Shown: positions 18,928 through 27,772 of the stretch, in pieces
How positions within the stretch are numbered: position 1 is the stretch's first letter
Layout of the letters: each line of letters begins with the position of its first letter
From: Sinorhizobium sp. 8-89
Lineage (GTDB): Bacteria; Pseudomonadota; Alphaproteobacteria; Rhizobiales; Rhizobiaceae
Direction: 5' to 3'
DNA: 64,000 bases
Assembly (NCBI RefSeq): GCF_030124325.1
Contig: NZ_JASKLR010000011.1
Span: 62,001 to 126,000 of the forward strand
Made by a program: the position numbers and the translations under genes
Notes under the pieces: generated by a model
Databases searched by the model: none
The model's input: the letters and a program-made list of their open reading frames with translations, nothing else
Told to the model about the DNA's origin: nothing

Positions 18928-20025
18928 ATGGGATTTGAAATAGCGGCTGCTTTTCGACGCTGCGGTTCGGCTATGCTGGGCTTGATCGTGGGGGCGAGCC
19001 TTCTGGCTACCGACGCCGCCTCGGCCGACCGAACGCCTGCGAAGGAACTCTTCGGCGCCAAGGCGCTGCCGGCGGCAATGACACCATCGGCATACGGCTC
19101 TTATGCAAAAGGCTGCCTTGCCGGCGGCGTCGCGATCCCGACCGACGGTGAGACCTGGCAGGCCATGCGCCTGTCGCGCAATCGACGCTGGGGCCATCCG
19201 CAGATGGTTGCGCTGATCGAGCGATTCTCCCGTGATGCGGCCGAAAGGGTCGGCTGGCCGGGGCTTCTGCTCGGCGACATCTCGCAGCCGCGGGGTGGTC
19301 CGATGCTCTCGGGCCATGCCTCGCACCAGATCGGGCTAGACGCCGATATCTGGCTGACACCCATGCCGCAAAGGACGCTGAGCTATCAGGAACGCGAATC
19401 GATTTCCGCGACCTCCATGCTGCAGAAGAACAAGTTCCTGACGGTCGATCCATCCATATGGACGCCGACGCACGCGCGGCTGATCATGCTGGCGGCGAGC
19501 TATCCCCAAGTAGAGCGCGTCTTCGTCAATCCGGCGATCAAGAAGAAGCTCTGCGATACCTGGAGGGGCGACCGCTCGGCGCTCGGCAAGGTGCGGCCGA
19601 TCTACGGCCACGACTATCACTTCCACATTCGCATCAAATGCCCTGATGGCTCCACCGGCTGCAAGGGGCAGGCGCGCGTGCCGCGAGGTGACGGCTGCGA
19701 CAAGTCGCTCGCCTGGTGGTTTACCGACGAGCCATGGGCGAAGCCGAAGAAGAAGCCGGAAAAGCCCGTGAAGCCGAAGTTTGCCATGCTTTCGGATCTG
19801 CCAAAGGCTTGCGCCCTGGTGCTCGACGGTCCGGCCCCGGCTTCCGAACAGGAAGCGACCTACGGCACGGCCTACCGCGCGGCAGCCGTTGCTCCCGCTC
19901 CCGCCGCCGCGCCCGCCGCTGCCGTTCCCGCCGCCGCGACAAGCATCGAAGCCGTCATCGGGGCAGCAGCCGCGGCGCCTTTGGAGAACATTCCGGTTCC
20001 GTTGCCGCGTCCAGCGTTGCAATAG
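18928..20025 (+). CDS. mepA: Penicillin-insensitive murein endopeptidase MepA
   Basis: 365 residues with a signal peptide (MLGLIVGASLLATDAASA). The peptidase M74 signature is complete: SGHASHQIGLDADIW with His130 and the Asp ligands, and GHDYHFHIRIKCP with His231 and His233. MepA is a periplasmic zinc enzyme that cuts D-Ala-mDAP cross-links in murein and is not blocked by penicillin. The last 100 residues are a Lys/Pro-rich then Ala/Pro-rich tail (KPKKKPEKPVKPK, PAPAAAPAAAVPAAATS) absent from enteric MepA. The gene stands alone between two direct copies of a 100-base repeat and has no operon partner. Confidence 0.93.
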   Translation: MGFEIAAAFRRCGSAMLGLIVGASLLATDAASADRTPAKELFGAKALPAAMTPSAYGSYAKGCLAGGVAIPTDGETWQAMRLSRNRRWGHPQMVALIERFSRDAAERVGWPGLLLGDISQPRGGPMLSGHASHQIGLDADIWLTPMPQRTLSYQERESISATSMLQKNKFLTVDPSIWTPTHARLIMLAASYPQVERVFVNPAIKKKLCDTWRGDRSALGKVRPIYGHDYHFHIRIKCPDGSTGCKGQARVPRGDGCDKSLAWWFTDEPWAKPKKKPEKPVKPKFAMLSDLPKACALVLDGPAPASEQEATYGTAYRAAAVAPAPAAAPAAAVPAAATSIEAVIGAAAAAPLENIPVPLPRPALQ

Positions 20026-20049
20026 CGGTCCGGGCGGATGCGCCCGCAC

Positions 20050-20150
20050 TGCATGTATCCTTAAATCGTAGCCGATGAAGGATAAAAACATTCAGCAATT
20101 CAAGTGCTACAGCGAACTTTGCGCGTCTGATAAGGCGCGCGGCGCTGTAG
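20050..20150 (+). repeat. mepA-flanking long repeat (family 5), right copy
   Basis: Starts TGCATGTATCCTTAAATC and continues GAAGGATAAAAACATTCAGC, AATTCAAGTGCTACAGCGAA, CTTTGCGCGTCTGATAAGGC and GCGCGGCGCTGTAG. Same order and orientation as 18747-18844. The right-hand part folds into a hairpin with CTACAGCG/CGCTGTAG and GCGCG arms, so it may also terminate mepA transcripts. Confidence 0.65.
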
Positions 20151-20255
20151 GCGCCGGCCGGCGAAATGGTCGGCCGGCCCTGCCTGGCTTTCCAACTGCA
20201 CGATGCTCATGTATAGGGCTTTCAAATCGATTTAAATTGACTCTGGAGAGGCTGC

Positions 20256-20636
20256 ATGGCCGGTCGGAAATGTCTTGCCCTGATTGCGCATGATCAGAAG
20301 AAGGATGATCTCGCCGCCTTCGCCAAGGCAAACGAGGCGGTCCTGTCCAAGTGGAAGATCGTCGCCACCGGGACGACCGGTGGCCGCGTACTGGACGCTT
20401 GTCCCGGGCTCGATATCACCCGTCTCAAAAGCGGACCGCTCGGCGGCGACCAGCAGATCGGCGCGATGATCGCTATCGGCGACGTGGACTTCCTCATCTT
20501 TTTCGTCGATCCGCTCACGGCTATGCCGCATGATGTCGACGTGAAGGCGCTGATGCGCCTGGCGATCGTCTATAACATCCCGATGGCGCTCAACCGCGCC
20601 ACGGCCGAAGAGTTGATTGCCTTCAGGCGCAACTGA
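20256..20636 (+). CDS. mgsA: Methylglyoxal synthase
   Basis: A 126-residue protein that matches MgsA along its whole length: [17 protein letters not shown] at the N-terminus, ATGTTGGRV for phosphate binding, [14 protein letters not shown] with the catalytic Asp, [18 protein letters not shown] with the His, and [14 protein letters not shown] at the end. It converts dihydroxyacetone phosphate to methylglyoxal and phosphate, a bypass of lower glycolysis used when phosphate is short or sugar phosphates build up. Start ATG has GGAGAGG upstream. The glucokinase gene follows 46 bases later, so the two may be co-regulated. Confidence 0.95.
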   Translation: MAGRKCLALIAHDQKKDDLAAFAKANEAVLSKWKIVATGTTGGRVLDACPGLDITRLKSGPLGGDQQIGAMIAIGDVDFLIFFVDPLTAMPHDVDVKALMRLAIVYNIPMALNRATAEELIAFRRN

Positions 20637-20682
20637 TACACAGTTTCAAAGATTCCATGAAGCGATCAGGACGGATTTTGCG

Positions 20683-21702
20683 ATGCTCAGTGCGAGTGAC
20701 CACGGCTTTCCCTTTCCGATATTGATCGGCGACATCGGTGGAACGAATGCCCGCTTCGCGCTGCTGGTCGATACCTATGCCGAACCGAAGCAGCTGCCGC
20801 CGATCAAGACGGGCGATTTCGCGACGATCGAGGAGGCGATGCAGAAGAGCATCCTCGACAAGACGTCCCTTCAGCCGCGCTCGGCGATACTGGCTGTCGC
20901 AGGGCCGATCAAGGGCGACGAAATTCCGCTGACGAACGCCGGTTGGGTGATTCGGCCGAAGGATATGCTGACGAGCCTTGGCCTCGACGACGTTCTGATC
21001 ATCAATGATTTCGAGGCACAGGCGCTCGCGGTCGCCACACCCGCCGACGAGGATCTCGTTCAGATCGGCGGCGGCAGTATCCGCCCGTCCACGTCGCGCG
21101 TCGTGCTTGGTCCGGGAACGGGGCTCGGCGTCGCCGGCCTGGTTTTCGCGCAGCACACCTGGATCCCCGTGCCCGGCGAAGGCGGCCATGTCGATATCGG
21201 TCCGCGCACCGAGCGTGATTTCCGGATCTGGCCGTTCCTGGAGCCGATCGAGGGCCGGATGGCTGGCGAGCAGATTTTGTGCGGGCGTGGCATCATGAAC
21301 CTTTATCGGGCGGTCTGTGCCGCCAATGGCGAGGAGCCGCTGCTCACCGACCAGGCGGCGGTCACGACCAGCGCGCTTTCCGGCTCCGATCCGGCGGCGG
21401 TCGAGACCATATCGCTCTTCAGCGCCTATCTTGGCCGCGTCGCCGGCGACATGGCGCTGATCTTCATGGCGCGCGGCGGCGTGTTCCTGGCGGGCGGCAT
21501 CTCGCAGAAGATATTGCCCGCTTTGATGCGGCCGGAGTTTCGTGCAGCCTTCGAGGACAAGGCGCCGCATTCGGCACTGATGCGAACGATCCCGACTTTC
21601 GCCGTCGTCCATCCGATGGCTGCACTTTCCGGTCTCGCCGCCTTCGCGCGCACGCCGAGGGACTTCGGTGTTGCAATGGAGGGACGGCGCTGGAGAAGCT
21701 GA
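20683..21702 (+). CDS. glk: Glucokinase
   Basis: 339 residues from ATG 20683 (AGGA upstream); a TTG at 20617 would overlap mgsA and is unlikely. N-terminal phosphate-binding motif [16 protein letters not shown], catalytic region [15 protein letters not shown] with the catalytic Asp, [12 protein letters not shown] and [19 protein letters not shown], and the C-terminal [14 protein letters not shown] are those of the bacterial Glk (ROK-unrelated) family. It phosphorylates glucose to glucose 6-phosphate using ATP in the cytoplasm. It follows mgsA at 46 bases and is followed by a long repeat and an exporter gene. Confidence 0.95.
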   Translation: MLSASDHGFPFPILIGDIGGTNARFALLVDTYAEPKQLPPIKTGDFATIEEAMQKSILDKTSLQPRSAILAVAGPIKGDEIPLTNAGWVIRPKDMLTSLGLDDVLIINDFEAQALAVATPADEDLVQIGGGSIRPSTSRVVLGPGTGLGVAGLVFAQHTWIPVPGEGGHVDIGPRTERDFRIWPFLEPIEGRMAGEQILCGRGIMNLYRAVCAANGEEPLLTDQAAVTTSALSGSDPAAVETISLFSAYLGRVAGDMALIFMARGGVFLAGGISQKILPALMRPEFRAAFEDKAPHSALMRTIPTFAVVHPMAALSGLAAFARTPRDFGVAMEGRRWRS

Positions 21703-21787
21703 CCGGCCGGATGTTCGCAAAGACTCGCCAAAACGGCATCAAAGCACTATAGAGCCCCGGACGGGTGATGCCGGTACACGGAACACT

Positions 21788-21905
21788 AGAGCGAGATGAG
21801 GAAAAGTGTGCGCGGTTTTCCGCCCGAATCCCGCTCTAACTTATTGGAATCGATCACGTTCATGATTTTAGGTCGATTCGACCTAAAATCATCGTGATCT
21901 AGAGC
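21788..21905. repeat. Two-part palindromic repeat (family 2)
   Basis: Part one is AGAGCGAGATGAGGAAAAGT, then GCGCGGTTTTCCGCCCGAAT and CCCGCTCTAA, in which GAGCGxGAT and ATCCCGCTC arms and GGAAAA/TTTTCC arms pair. Part two is ATGATTTTAGGTCGATTCGA followed by CCTAAAATCAT, an almost perfect 31-base palindrome. Both parts recur in the same order at 35695-35803, and in reverse orientation at 51301-51410. Part two alone appears at 50591-50630. Confidence 0.65.
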
Positions 21906-21927
21906 GAGCTCAGGGAAGACGGGCTTA

Positions 21928-23733
21928 TTGGACGCCAAGAATAGAAAACAGCGCACAGTCGATTCCGATACGATCACCGGAATCCTGAGGCGCGTCATTG
22001 CCGAAAACGGCCGCGACCATATCCGGGGCTATGCTTTTGCCATCGCCTGCCTGATGGTCGTGGCGGCGACGACGGGCTTTACGGCCTGGATCATGGAAAC
22101 CGTGATCAACGAGGCCTTTGCCAACAGGCGCGCCGATATCGTGCTGTGGATCTGCGCCGCGATCTTCGCGGCCTTCGTTCTGCGGGGTCTTGCGACCTAC
22201 GGGCAGGCGGTCGCGCTCTCGAAGATCGGCAACAATATCGTCGCCCGCTACCAGCGCCGGCTTTACGCGCATCTGATGGCACTCAGCGTCGGCTATTTCC
22301 ACGACATGCGCTCGGCGCAGCTTGCCGCCAAAGTCAGCCAGAATGTCAGTGGCATCCGCGACGTCCTCAATATGACGGTCACGTCGATCGCCCGCGACTT
22401 TCTGACCTTGGTCGGGCTTGTCGCCGTCATGTTCAGCAAGGACTGGCTGCTCTCGCTGATCGTCTTCTTCGTCGCGCCGCCGCTGCTTCTCGGCCTGCGT
22501 TATGTCTCGAAGCGGCTGCGCCTGGCGACGCGCGAGGCCGTCGAGGTCAACAGCCGCGTCCTCGGCGCCATGCAGGAAACGATTCAGGGCATTTCCATCG
22601 TCAAGGCCTTCACGATGGAGAACGAGCTGCGCCGCAAGGTCGAATCGATCATCGACCGGGCGGAGAACCGGGCAAACCGGATCGCACGTCTCAGCGAACG
22701 AACCGCGCCGATGACGGAAACCTTCGCCGGTTTTGCGATCTCGTCCGTGCTTGCCTATTCGGCTTTCCGCACGATCTACGGCAATGTCCCGCCGGGCGCG
22801 TTCTTCGCCTTCGTCACAGCGCTGTTAATGGCCTATGACCCGGCGCGGCGTCTGGCGCGCCTGCAGGTGTCGCTCGAGCGCGCGACCGTCAACGCGCGCA
22901 TGATCTACGAGATCCTCGATACGGTTCCGCATCAGCGCGATCGTCCCGATGCAACCGAAATCAAATTCGGCGAAGCGACGATCGAACTGCGCGACGTGCG
23001 TTTCGCCTATGCCAGCGGCGACGAGATCCTGAAGGGGGTCAGCTTCCTTGCCGAGGGCGGCAAGACGACGGCGCTGGTCGGCCCGTCGGGTGCCGGCAAG
23101 TCGACGATCATCAGCCTTATCCCGCGGTTCTACGATCCGAAGTCGGGACAGATCCTGATCGACGGGCAGGACATTGCGGGTGTCACCAAGCAGTCGCTGC
23201 GCAATGGCCTTGCCTATGTCTCGCAGCAACCATACCTCTTCGAGGGCTCGATCCGCGACAATATCCGCTATGGCCGCCCGGACGCCACGGATGCGGAAAT
23301 CGAGGAAGCGGCACGGCTCGCCTATGCCCATGATTTCATCCTTGCGCAGCCGCAGGGCTACGACACGCCGGTCGGCGAGAATGGTGTCACGTTATCCGGC
23401 GGTCAGCGCCAGCGCCTGTCGATTGCCCGCGCACTCGTTCGCAACGCGCCGATCCTTCTTCTCGACGAAGCGACTTCGGCGCTCGACACCGAATCTGAAG
23501 CCGCGGTGCAGAAGGCGCTCGACCGGGCGATGAGCGGCCGCACGGTCATCGTCATCGCGCACCGGCTTTCGACCGTCGTCAACGCCGACAAGATCATCGT
23601 CATGAAGGATGGCGCGGTCGTCGAGGAAGGCACGCACGAAGAGCTTGCACAGCGTCCGGACGGTCTCTACGCTCGCCTGCACAATCTCCAGGGCAGCGCC
23701 TCGGACATGACGGCCGAAGCCGCAATCCTATAG
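21928..23733 (+). CDS. ABC exporter, fused membrane and ATPase domains (MsbA-like)
   Basis: 601 residues beginning with TTG at 21928 and preceded by CAGGGAAGACGGG; no suitable ATG is near. Residues about 30-330 form a six-helix ABC_membrane domain ([38 protein letters not shown]). The ATPase domain has Walker [14 protein letters not shown]-loop [10 protein letters not shown], signature [15 protein letters not shown], Walker [13 protein letters not shown] and switch IAHRLST. It is a homodimeric exporter of the lipid A/multidrug type. The substrate cannot be read from sequence. It is followed 20 bases later by dapB, so these may be transcribed together. Confidence 0.9.
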   Translation: MDAKNRKQRTVDSDTITGILRRVIAENGRDHIRGYAFAIACLMVVAATTGFTAWIMETVINEAFANRRADIVLWICAAIFAAFVLRGLATYGQAVALSKIGNNIVARYQRRLYAHLMALSVGYFHDMRSAQLAAKVSQNVSGIRDVLNMTVTSIARDFLTLVGLVAVMFSKDWLLSLIVFFVAPPLLLGLRYVSKRLRLATREAVEVNSRVLGAMQETIQGISIVKAFTMENELRRKVESIIDRAENRANRIARLSERTAPMTETFAGFAISSVLAYSAFRTIYGNVPPGAFFAFVTALLMAYDPARRLARLQVSLERATVNARMIYEILDTVPHQRDRPDATEIKFGEATIELRDVRFAYASGDEILKGVSFLAEGGKTTALVGPSGAGKSTIISLIPRFYDPKSGQILIDGQDIAGVTKQSLRNGLAYVSQQPYLFEGSIRDNIRYGRPDATDAEIEEAARLAYAHDFILAQPQGYDTPVGENGVTLSGGQRQRLSIARALVRNAPILLLDEATSALDTESEAAVQKALDRAMSGRTVIVIAHRLSTVVNADKIIVMKDGAVVEEGTHEELAQRPDGLYARLHNLQGSASDMTAEAAIL

Positions 23734-23753
23734 AAGCCAAGGGAAATTCGACG

Positions 23754-24572
23754 ATGAGCGAAACGGATATGAAGCTCGTAGTGGTCGGCGCGGCCGGCCG
23801 GATGGGGCAGACACTGATCCGGATCGTTCATGACATGGCCGGCGTGCGTCTGCACGCGGCGGTGGAGCGGCCGGGTTCGCCGTTCGTTGGCCGCGATGCC
23901 GGCGAACTCGCCGGGCTCGGACCGATCGATGTCGCCATCACGGACAAGCCGCTCGAGGCCTTCGTCGAGGCGGAAGGCGTTCTCGATTTCACGTCGCCGG
24001 CCGCGTCGGTCGAGTTCGCGGGGCTCGCGGCACAGGCGCGCATCGTCCATGTCATCGGCACCACCGGCTGCTCGGCGGACGACGAGGCAAAGATCCGCGC
24101 TGCCGCACGGCATGCGCGCGTCATCAAGTCGGGCAACATGAGCCTGGGCGTCAATCTTCTCGGCGTGCTGGTGCAGCAGGCGGCGCGAGCGCTCAAGGCG
24201 GCGGACTGGGACATCGAAATTCTGGAAATGCACCACAAGCACAAGGTCGATGCCCCGTCGGGCACGGCGCTCCTGCTTGGTGAGGCGGCGGCCAAGGGCC
24301 GCGGTATCGAGCTCGCGGATCATTCGGTGCGCGTGAGGGACGGCCACACGGGCGCGCGGCCGGAGGGGGCGATCGGTTTTGCCACGCTGCGCGGCGGCTC
24401 CGTCGTCGGCGAACATTCCGTCATTCTCGCGGGCGCGGGCGAGCAGGTCACCCTGTCCCACAGCGCCACGGATCGCTCGATCTTCGCGCGCGGCGCGGTC
24501 ACGGCCGCCCTTTGGGGTCGCAACCAGAAGCCCGGCTTCTATTCCATGCTCGATGTCCTCGGGCTCAACTGA
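23754..24572 (+). CDS. dapB: 4-hydroxy-tetrahydrodipicolinate reductase
   Basis: 272 residues. The dinucleotide-binding motif [15 protein letters not shown] is at the N-terminus and the catalytic/substrate loop [22 protein letters not shown], with the His-His-Lys and Lys residues of DapB, lies near residue 160. The C-terminus SMLDVLGL is also typical. The enzyme reduces hydroxy-tetrahydrodipicolinate to tetrahydrodipicolinate for lysine and diaminopimelate synthesis, and so supplies peptidoglycan. It lies between the ABC exporter (20 bases upstream) and gpmA (27 bases downstream) on one strand. Confidence 0.96.
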   Translation: MSETDMKLVVVGAAGRMGQTLIRIVHDMAGVRLHAAVERPGSPFVGRDAGELAGLGPIDVAITDKPLEAFVEAEGVLDFTSPAASVEFAGLAAQARIVHVIGTTGCSADDEAKIRAAARHARVIKSGNMSLGVNLLGVLVQQAARALKAADWDIEILEMHHKHKVDAPSGTALLLGEAAAKGRGIELADHSVRVRDGHTGARPEGAIGFATLRGGSVVGEHSVILAGAGEQVTLSHSATDRSIFARGAVTAALWGRNQKPGFYSMLDVLGLN

Positions 24573-24599
24573 TACTCAAATCTTTCAAGAGGAAATGAA

Positions 24600-25235
24600 A
24601 TGAGCGGCACCCTCGTTCTCGTTCGGCATGGCCAGAGCGATTGGAACCTGAAGAACCTGTTCACCGGTTGGCGTGACCCGGACCTGACCGAACTCGGCGT
24701 CGAGGAAGCAAAAGCGGGTGGCAAGGCGCTCGCCGAGTATGACATCAAGTTCGACATCGCCTTCACCTCTTCCCTTATCCGTGCCCAGCGCACGTGCCAG
24801 TTCGTTCTCGACGCCGTCGGGCAGTCCTCGCTTGAAACCATTCGCGACCAGGCACTGAATGAACGCGACTACGGCGATCTTTCCGGCCTCAACAAGGACG
24901 ATGCGCGCGCCAAGTGGGGAGAGGAGCAAGTGCACATCTGGCGTCGTTCCTACGACGTCCCGCCGCCGGGCGGCGAGAGCCTGCGCGACACCGGCGCGCG
25001 TGTCTGGCCCTATTATCTCACCGACATTCTGCCGCGCGTGCTTTCGGGCCAGAAGGTGCTGATCGCCGCGCACGGCAACTCGCTGCGCTCGCTCGTCATG
25101 GTGCTCGACAAGTTGACCAAGGAACAGATCCTCAAGCTCAACCTCGCGACGGGTGTGCCGATGGTCTACAAGCTGAAGGCGGATTCCACTGTCGCTTCGA
25201 AGGAAGTGCTGGGCGACATGTCTGGGGCGCATTGA
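24600..25235 (+). CDS. gpmA: 2,3-bisphosphoglycerate-dependent phosphoglycerate mutase
   Basis: 211 residues. [10 protein letters not shown] contains the phospho-acceptor His10, [25 protein letters not shown] holds the catalytic Glu, and [11 protein letters not shown] the second His (His158). The region corresponding to the C-terminal tail of enteric GpmA is shorter, as is usual in alphaproteobacteria. It interconverts 3- and 2-phosphoglycerate in glycolysis. AGAGGAAATGAA gives a strong ribosome site. A clear terminator follows at 25253-25281. Confidence 0.95.
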   Translation: MSGTLVLVRHGQSDWNLKNLFTGWRDPDLTELGVEEAKAGGKALAEYDIKFDIAFTSSLIRAQRTCQFVLDAVGQSSLETIRDQALNERDYGDLSGLNKDDARAKWGEEQVHIWRRSYDVPPPGGESLRDTGARVWPYYLTDILPRVLSGQKVLIAAHGNSLRSLVMVLDKLTKEQILKLNLATGVPMVYKLKADSTVASKEVLGDMSGAH

Positions 25236-25252
25236 GGCGCCTTCACATCGGT

Positions 25253-25281
25253 AAAAAGGGACGCCGCGGCGTCCCTTTTTG
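25253..25281. terminator. Bidirectional intrinsic terminator between gpmA and the alkyltransferase gene
   Basis: AAAAAGGGACGCC pairs with GGCGTCCCTTTTT around a very short loop. A-run on one side and T-run on the other let it stop both gpmA on the plus strand and the convergent gene on the minus strand, whose stop codon is at 25284. Confidence 0.88.
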
Positions 25282-25283
25282 TT

Positions 25284-26156
25284 TCAGGCCTTGCCCGCTT
25301 CCCAGCCGAGGATTGCGCGCTTGCGCGTCAGGCCCCAATGGTAGCCGGTGAGATCGCCGCTCTTGCCCAGCGCGCGGTGGCAGGGCACGACGAAGGAAAT
25401 CGGGTTGCGTCCGACGGCAGCGCCGACGGCGCGCGACGCGGTCGGCTGGCCGATCTCGTCGGCGATCTTCGAATAGGTGGTCGCCTTTCCGAGCGGGATG
25501 TTCAACAGCGCCTGCCACACCCGGATCTGGAAATCGGAACCGATCAGAAAGATTCGCAGCGGTTCCTCCGCGCACCAGCGCTCCGGATCGAAGATGCGGG
25601 CCGCATAGCGCGCCGTCGCCGCACTGTCCTCGACATAGATAGCCTTCGGCCACCGGCGCGCCATGTCGTCGAAACTCGAGCGCTCCTCGTCGGGATCGGC
25701 AAAGGCAAGCCCGGCAAGCCCGCGCTCGGTGACCATGACGAGTGCGGTTCCGAAGGGAGAGGGATGGAAGCCGTAACGGATGGTAAGCCCGTCGCCGCGA
25801 GCCTTCCATTCGCCGGGTGACATCGCCTCATGCGTGACGAAGAGGTCGTGCAGGCGGCTGGGACCGGACAGACCCACTTCGATGCTGGTCTCCAGCAACG
25901 GCATGTCCTCCTGCCGCAGCAACCGCTTGGCATGATCGAGCGTCACCGCCTGGAGAAAGGCCTTGGGCGAAAGCCCCGCCCAGCGGGTGAAGGTCTTCTG
26001 CAATTGCGTCGGCGATTGGCCGAGGCGGCGGGCGAGCGTTTCAAGCGACGGCTGATCGCGGTAATCCTCCGTCAGCATCTCGATCACGCGGCTGACCGTG
26101 TCGTAGTCGGTGCCATCGGGAGTGATGTCGGTGGGAATGGATGTAACAACGTTCAT
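25284..26156 (-). CDS. AraC-type HTH fused to methylated-DNA-[protein]-cysteine S-methyltransferase
   Basis: 290 residues from ATG 26156, which has AGGAG 7 bases upstream (an ATG at 26162 overlaps that site). Residues about 15-110 form an AraC/XylS DNA-binding domain (LETLARRLGQSPTQLQKTF, AVTLDHAKRLLRQEDMPLLE). Residues about 130-290 are an O6-alkylguanine transferase with VWQALLNIPLGKATTYSKIA and the acceptor Cys259 in VVPCHRALG. This is the Ada architecture without the N-terminal zinc/phosphotriester domain, so the classic Cys38-type sensor is absent. It likely repairs O6-methylguanine. Whether it also regulates genes cannot be seen. Confidence 0.9.
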   Translation of the reverse strand: MNVVTSIPTDITPDGTDYDTVSRVIEMLTEDYRDQPSLETLARRLGQSPTQLQKTFTRWAGLSPKAFLQAVTLDHAKRLLRQEDMPLLETSIEVGLSGPSRLHDLFVTHEAMSPGEWKARGDGLTIRYGFHPSPFGTALVMVTERGLAGLAFADPDEERSSFDDMARRWPKAIYVEDSAATARYAARIFDPERWCAEEPLRIFLIGSDFQIRVWQALLNIPLGKATTYSKIADEIGQPTASRAVGAAVGRNPISFVVPCHRALGKSGDLTGYHWGLTRKRAILGWEAGKA

Positions 26157-26228
26157 GATCATCTCCTGTCAGGCTACAGGTAATCATGTGGCGGGCAGAT
26201 AACCACCCGATTCTTGTGAGCGTCGCGC

Positions 26229-26286
26229 AGAGCAATTCCAGGAAAAGTGTACAGCGGTTTTCCGTCCGGAATTGCGTCGTTTCAAA
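26229..26286. repeat. Dispersed palindromic intergenic repeat, family 1 (copy B)
   Basis: AGAGCAATTCCAGGAAAAGT, GTACAGCGGTTTTCCGTCCG and GAATTGCGTCGTTTCAAA fill the space between the alkyltransferase promoter region and the stop codon of the DUF2244 gene. GCAATTCC pairs with GGAATTGC and GGAAAA with TTTTCC. It is the best preserved copy of the family seen at 5526, 31151 and 35807. Confidence 0.65.
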
Positions 26287-26288
26287 CG

Positions 26289-26786
26289 TTATCGCCGGCG
26301 GACGGTTGCGAGTGCGCGGGCAAAGGCCAGTGCGAAGGTCTCGCGGTCGTCGCGGTTGAGGAAGGAGCCGATATCGGTCTGGCGGCCACCGCCGATGATC
26401 CACATCGAAACGATGCCGATCTCCTGGTGCCGCTTGATGCTGAACCGTGTCCAGAAGGGATTGAAGCGATGCTCGGTCATTCTCCCCGATGGCGCAAACT
26501 TCCTGACCGATACGTCGGTACGCGAGACGCTGACTTCCTCCCGAGCGCGCGCGGAACGATAGTTGAGCCAGAAGGCACCGACGAGCAGCACGAAGTCGAG
26601 GCCGAAAAAGAAGACGATCGGCCATGCGCCGATGACCAGAAACACGAATATATGCAGGAGGCTCATTGCGCCTGCGATCATCAGGAGGATCGTGAACCCC
26701 TTGAGCCCGAGCGAACGGTGCGGCGTAAGCTCGGCCGCGAAGATCGGCAAGTCATTGATGGAGGTCTCGGCGTTGCCTTCAGTCAT
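26289..26786 (-). CDS. DUF2244 membrane protein
   Basis: 165 residues from ATG 26786; a TTG at 26792 lies just before. Two adjacent membrane segments (GFTILLMIAGAMSLLHIFVFLVI and WPIVFFFGLDFVLLVGAFWL, about residues 28-72) are followed by a soluble domain with HRFNPFWTRFSIKRHQEIGI and IGSFLNRDDRETFALAFARAL. This is the DUF2244 layout, widespread in alphaproteobacteria and of unknown function. The start is only 22 bases from that of the divergent nth gene, so their promoters must overlap or lie inside each other's coding region. Confidence 0.85.
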   Translation of the reverse strand: MTEGNAETSINDLPIFAAELTPHRSLGLKGFTILLMIAGAMSLLHIFVFLVIGAWPIVFFFGLDFVLLVGAFWLNYRSARAREEVSVSRTDVSVRKFAPSGRMTEHRFNPFWTRFSIKRHQEIGIVSMWIIGGGRQTDIGSFLNRDDRETFALAFARALATVRRR

Positions 26787-26808
26787 GACCAATGACTATA
26801 GATGCAGC

Positions 26809-27585
26809 ATGAAAAACGTGAAGCTGAAATCGCCGAAACAATCGCCGAAATTGAACGCAGCGACAGCCGGCCGGGCCAGGGGGCGGCAACGCGGCGCCTA
26901 CAGCGCCGCCGAGGTCGTGGAGATCTTCCGCCGCTTCTCGGTGCAGCGCCCGGAGCCGAGGGGCGAGCTCGAACACGTCAATCCGTTCACGCTCGTTGTG
27001 GCGGTCGCGCTTTCGGCCCAGGCGACGGACGCCGGCGTCAACAAGGCGACACGCGCGCTCTTTGCCGTCGCCGATACACCGCAAAGGATGCTGGCGCTCG
27101 GCGAGGAAAAGCTGCGGGACTATATCAAGACGATCGGGCTATACCGCAACAAGGCCAAAAACGTCATAGCGCTCTCGGAAAAACTGATCACCGATTTCGG
27201 CGGCGAAGTGCCGCGCACGCGCGAAGAACTGATGACCCTTCCAGGCGTCGGCCGCAAGACCGCCAATGTCGTGCTTTCGATGGCTTTCGGCAAGCCGACG
27301 ATTGCGGTCGATACCCACATCTTCCGGATCGCCAATCGTATTCTATTGGCTCCGGGCAGGACGCCGGATGAAGTGGAAGCGCATCTCCTCAGCGTCATCC
27401 CGGAGGACTATCTATACCACGCCCATCATTGGCTGATCCTCCACGGCCGATACGTTTGCAAGGCACGCCGGCCGGAATGCGAACGTTGCGTCATTGCCGA
27501 TCTCTGCAAGTCTCCGGAGAAGAGCAGCGATATCCCTGCCCCTTTGGTCGAACTGCCGCCGCAGGTCGTGCCGGTCGCCGGTTGA
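26809..27585 (+). CDS. nth: Endonuclease III
   Basis: 258 residues from ATG 26809. After a basic, disordered N-terminal tail of about 35 residues the core matches Nth: NPFTLVVAVALSAQATDAGVN, the helix-hairpin-helix LPGVGRKTANVVL with the catalytic Lys, and VDTHIFRIANRI with the catalytic Asp. The [4Fe-4S] cluster loop is complete: VCKARRPECERCVIADLC (C-x6-C-x2-C-x5-C spacing). It removes oxidised pyrimidines from DNA and nicks abasic sites. The open frame runs far upstream inside the opposite-strand DUF2244 gene, but that part is not Nth-like. Confidence 0.95.
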   Translation: MKNVKLKSPKQSPKLNAATAGRARGRQRGAYSAAEVVEIFRRFSVQRPEPRGELEHVNPFTLVVAVALSAQATDAGVNKATRALFAVADTPQRMLALGEEKLRDYIKTIGLYRNKAKNVIALSEKLITDFGGEVPRTREELMTLPGVGRKTANVVLSMAFGKPTIAVDTHIFRIANRILLAPGRTPDEVEAHLLSVIPEDYLYHAHHWLILHGRYVCKARRPECERCVIADLCKSPEKSSDIPAPLVELPPQVVPVAG

Positions 27586-27772
27586 TACGTCGCCGGTTAA
27601 TGCGCCGTCGGCTGAGCGACGTCGATTTCAGCGCTGCTTCCGAACTCCGAGGTCGAGGATCCAGACCGGATCTATGCCGAGGTGATCGCGTCTTTTTCGC
27701 CTTGTCACTTCCAAATGGTCGGAAAACCGGTATTAACGGAGACCGGTCATTTCAGGAAACCGGGCGGAGTTC

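Noticed and set aside
27586..27772. Short open frames between nth and adenosine kinase
   Set aside because: Low-quality translations without ribosome site or conserved residues; treated as intergenic.
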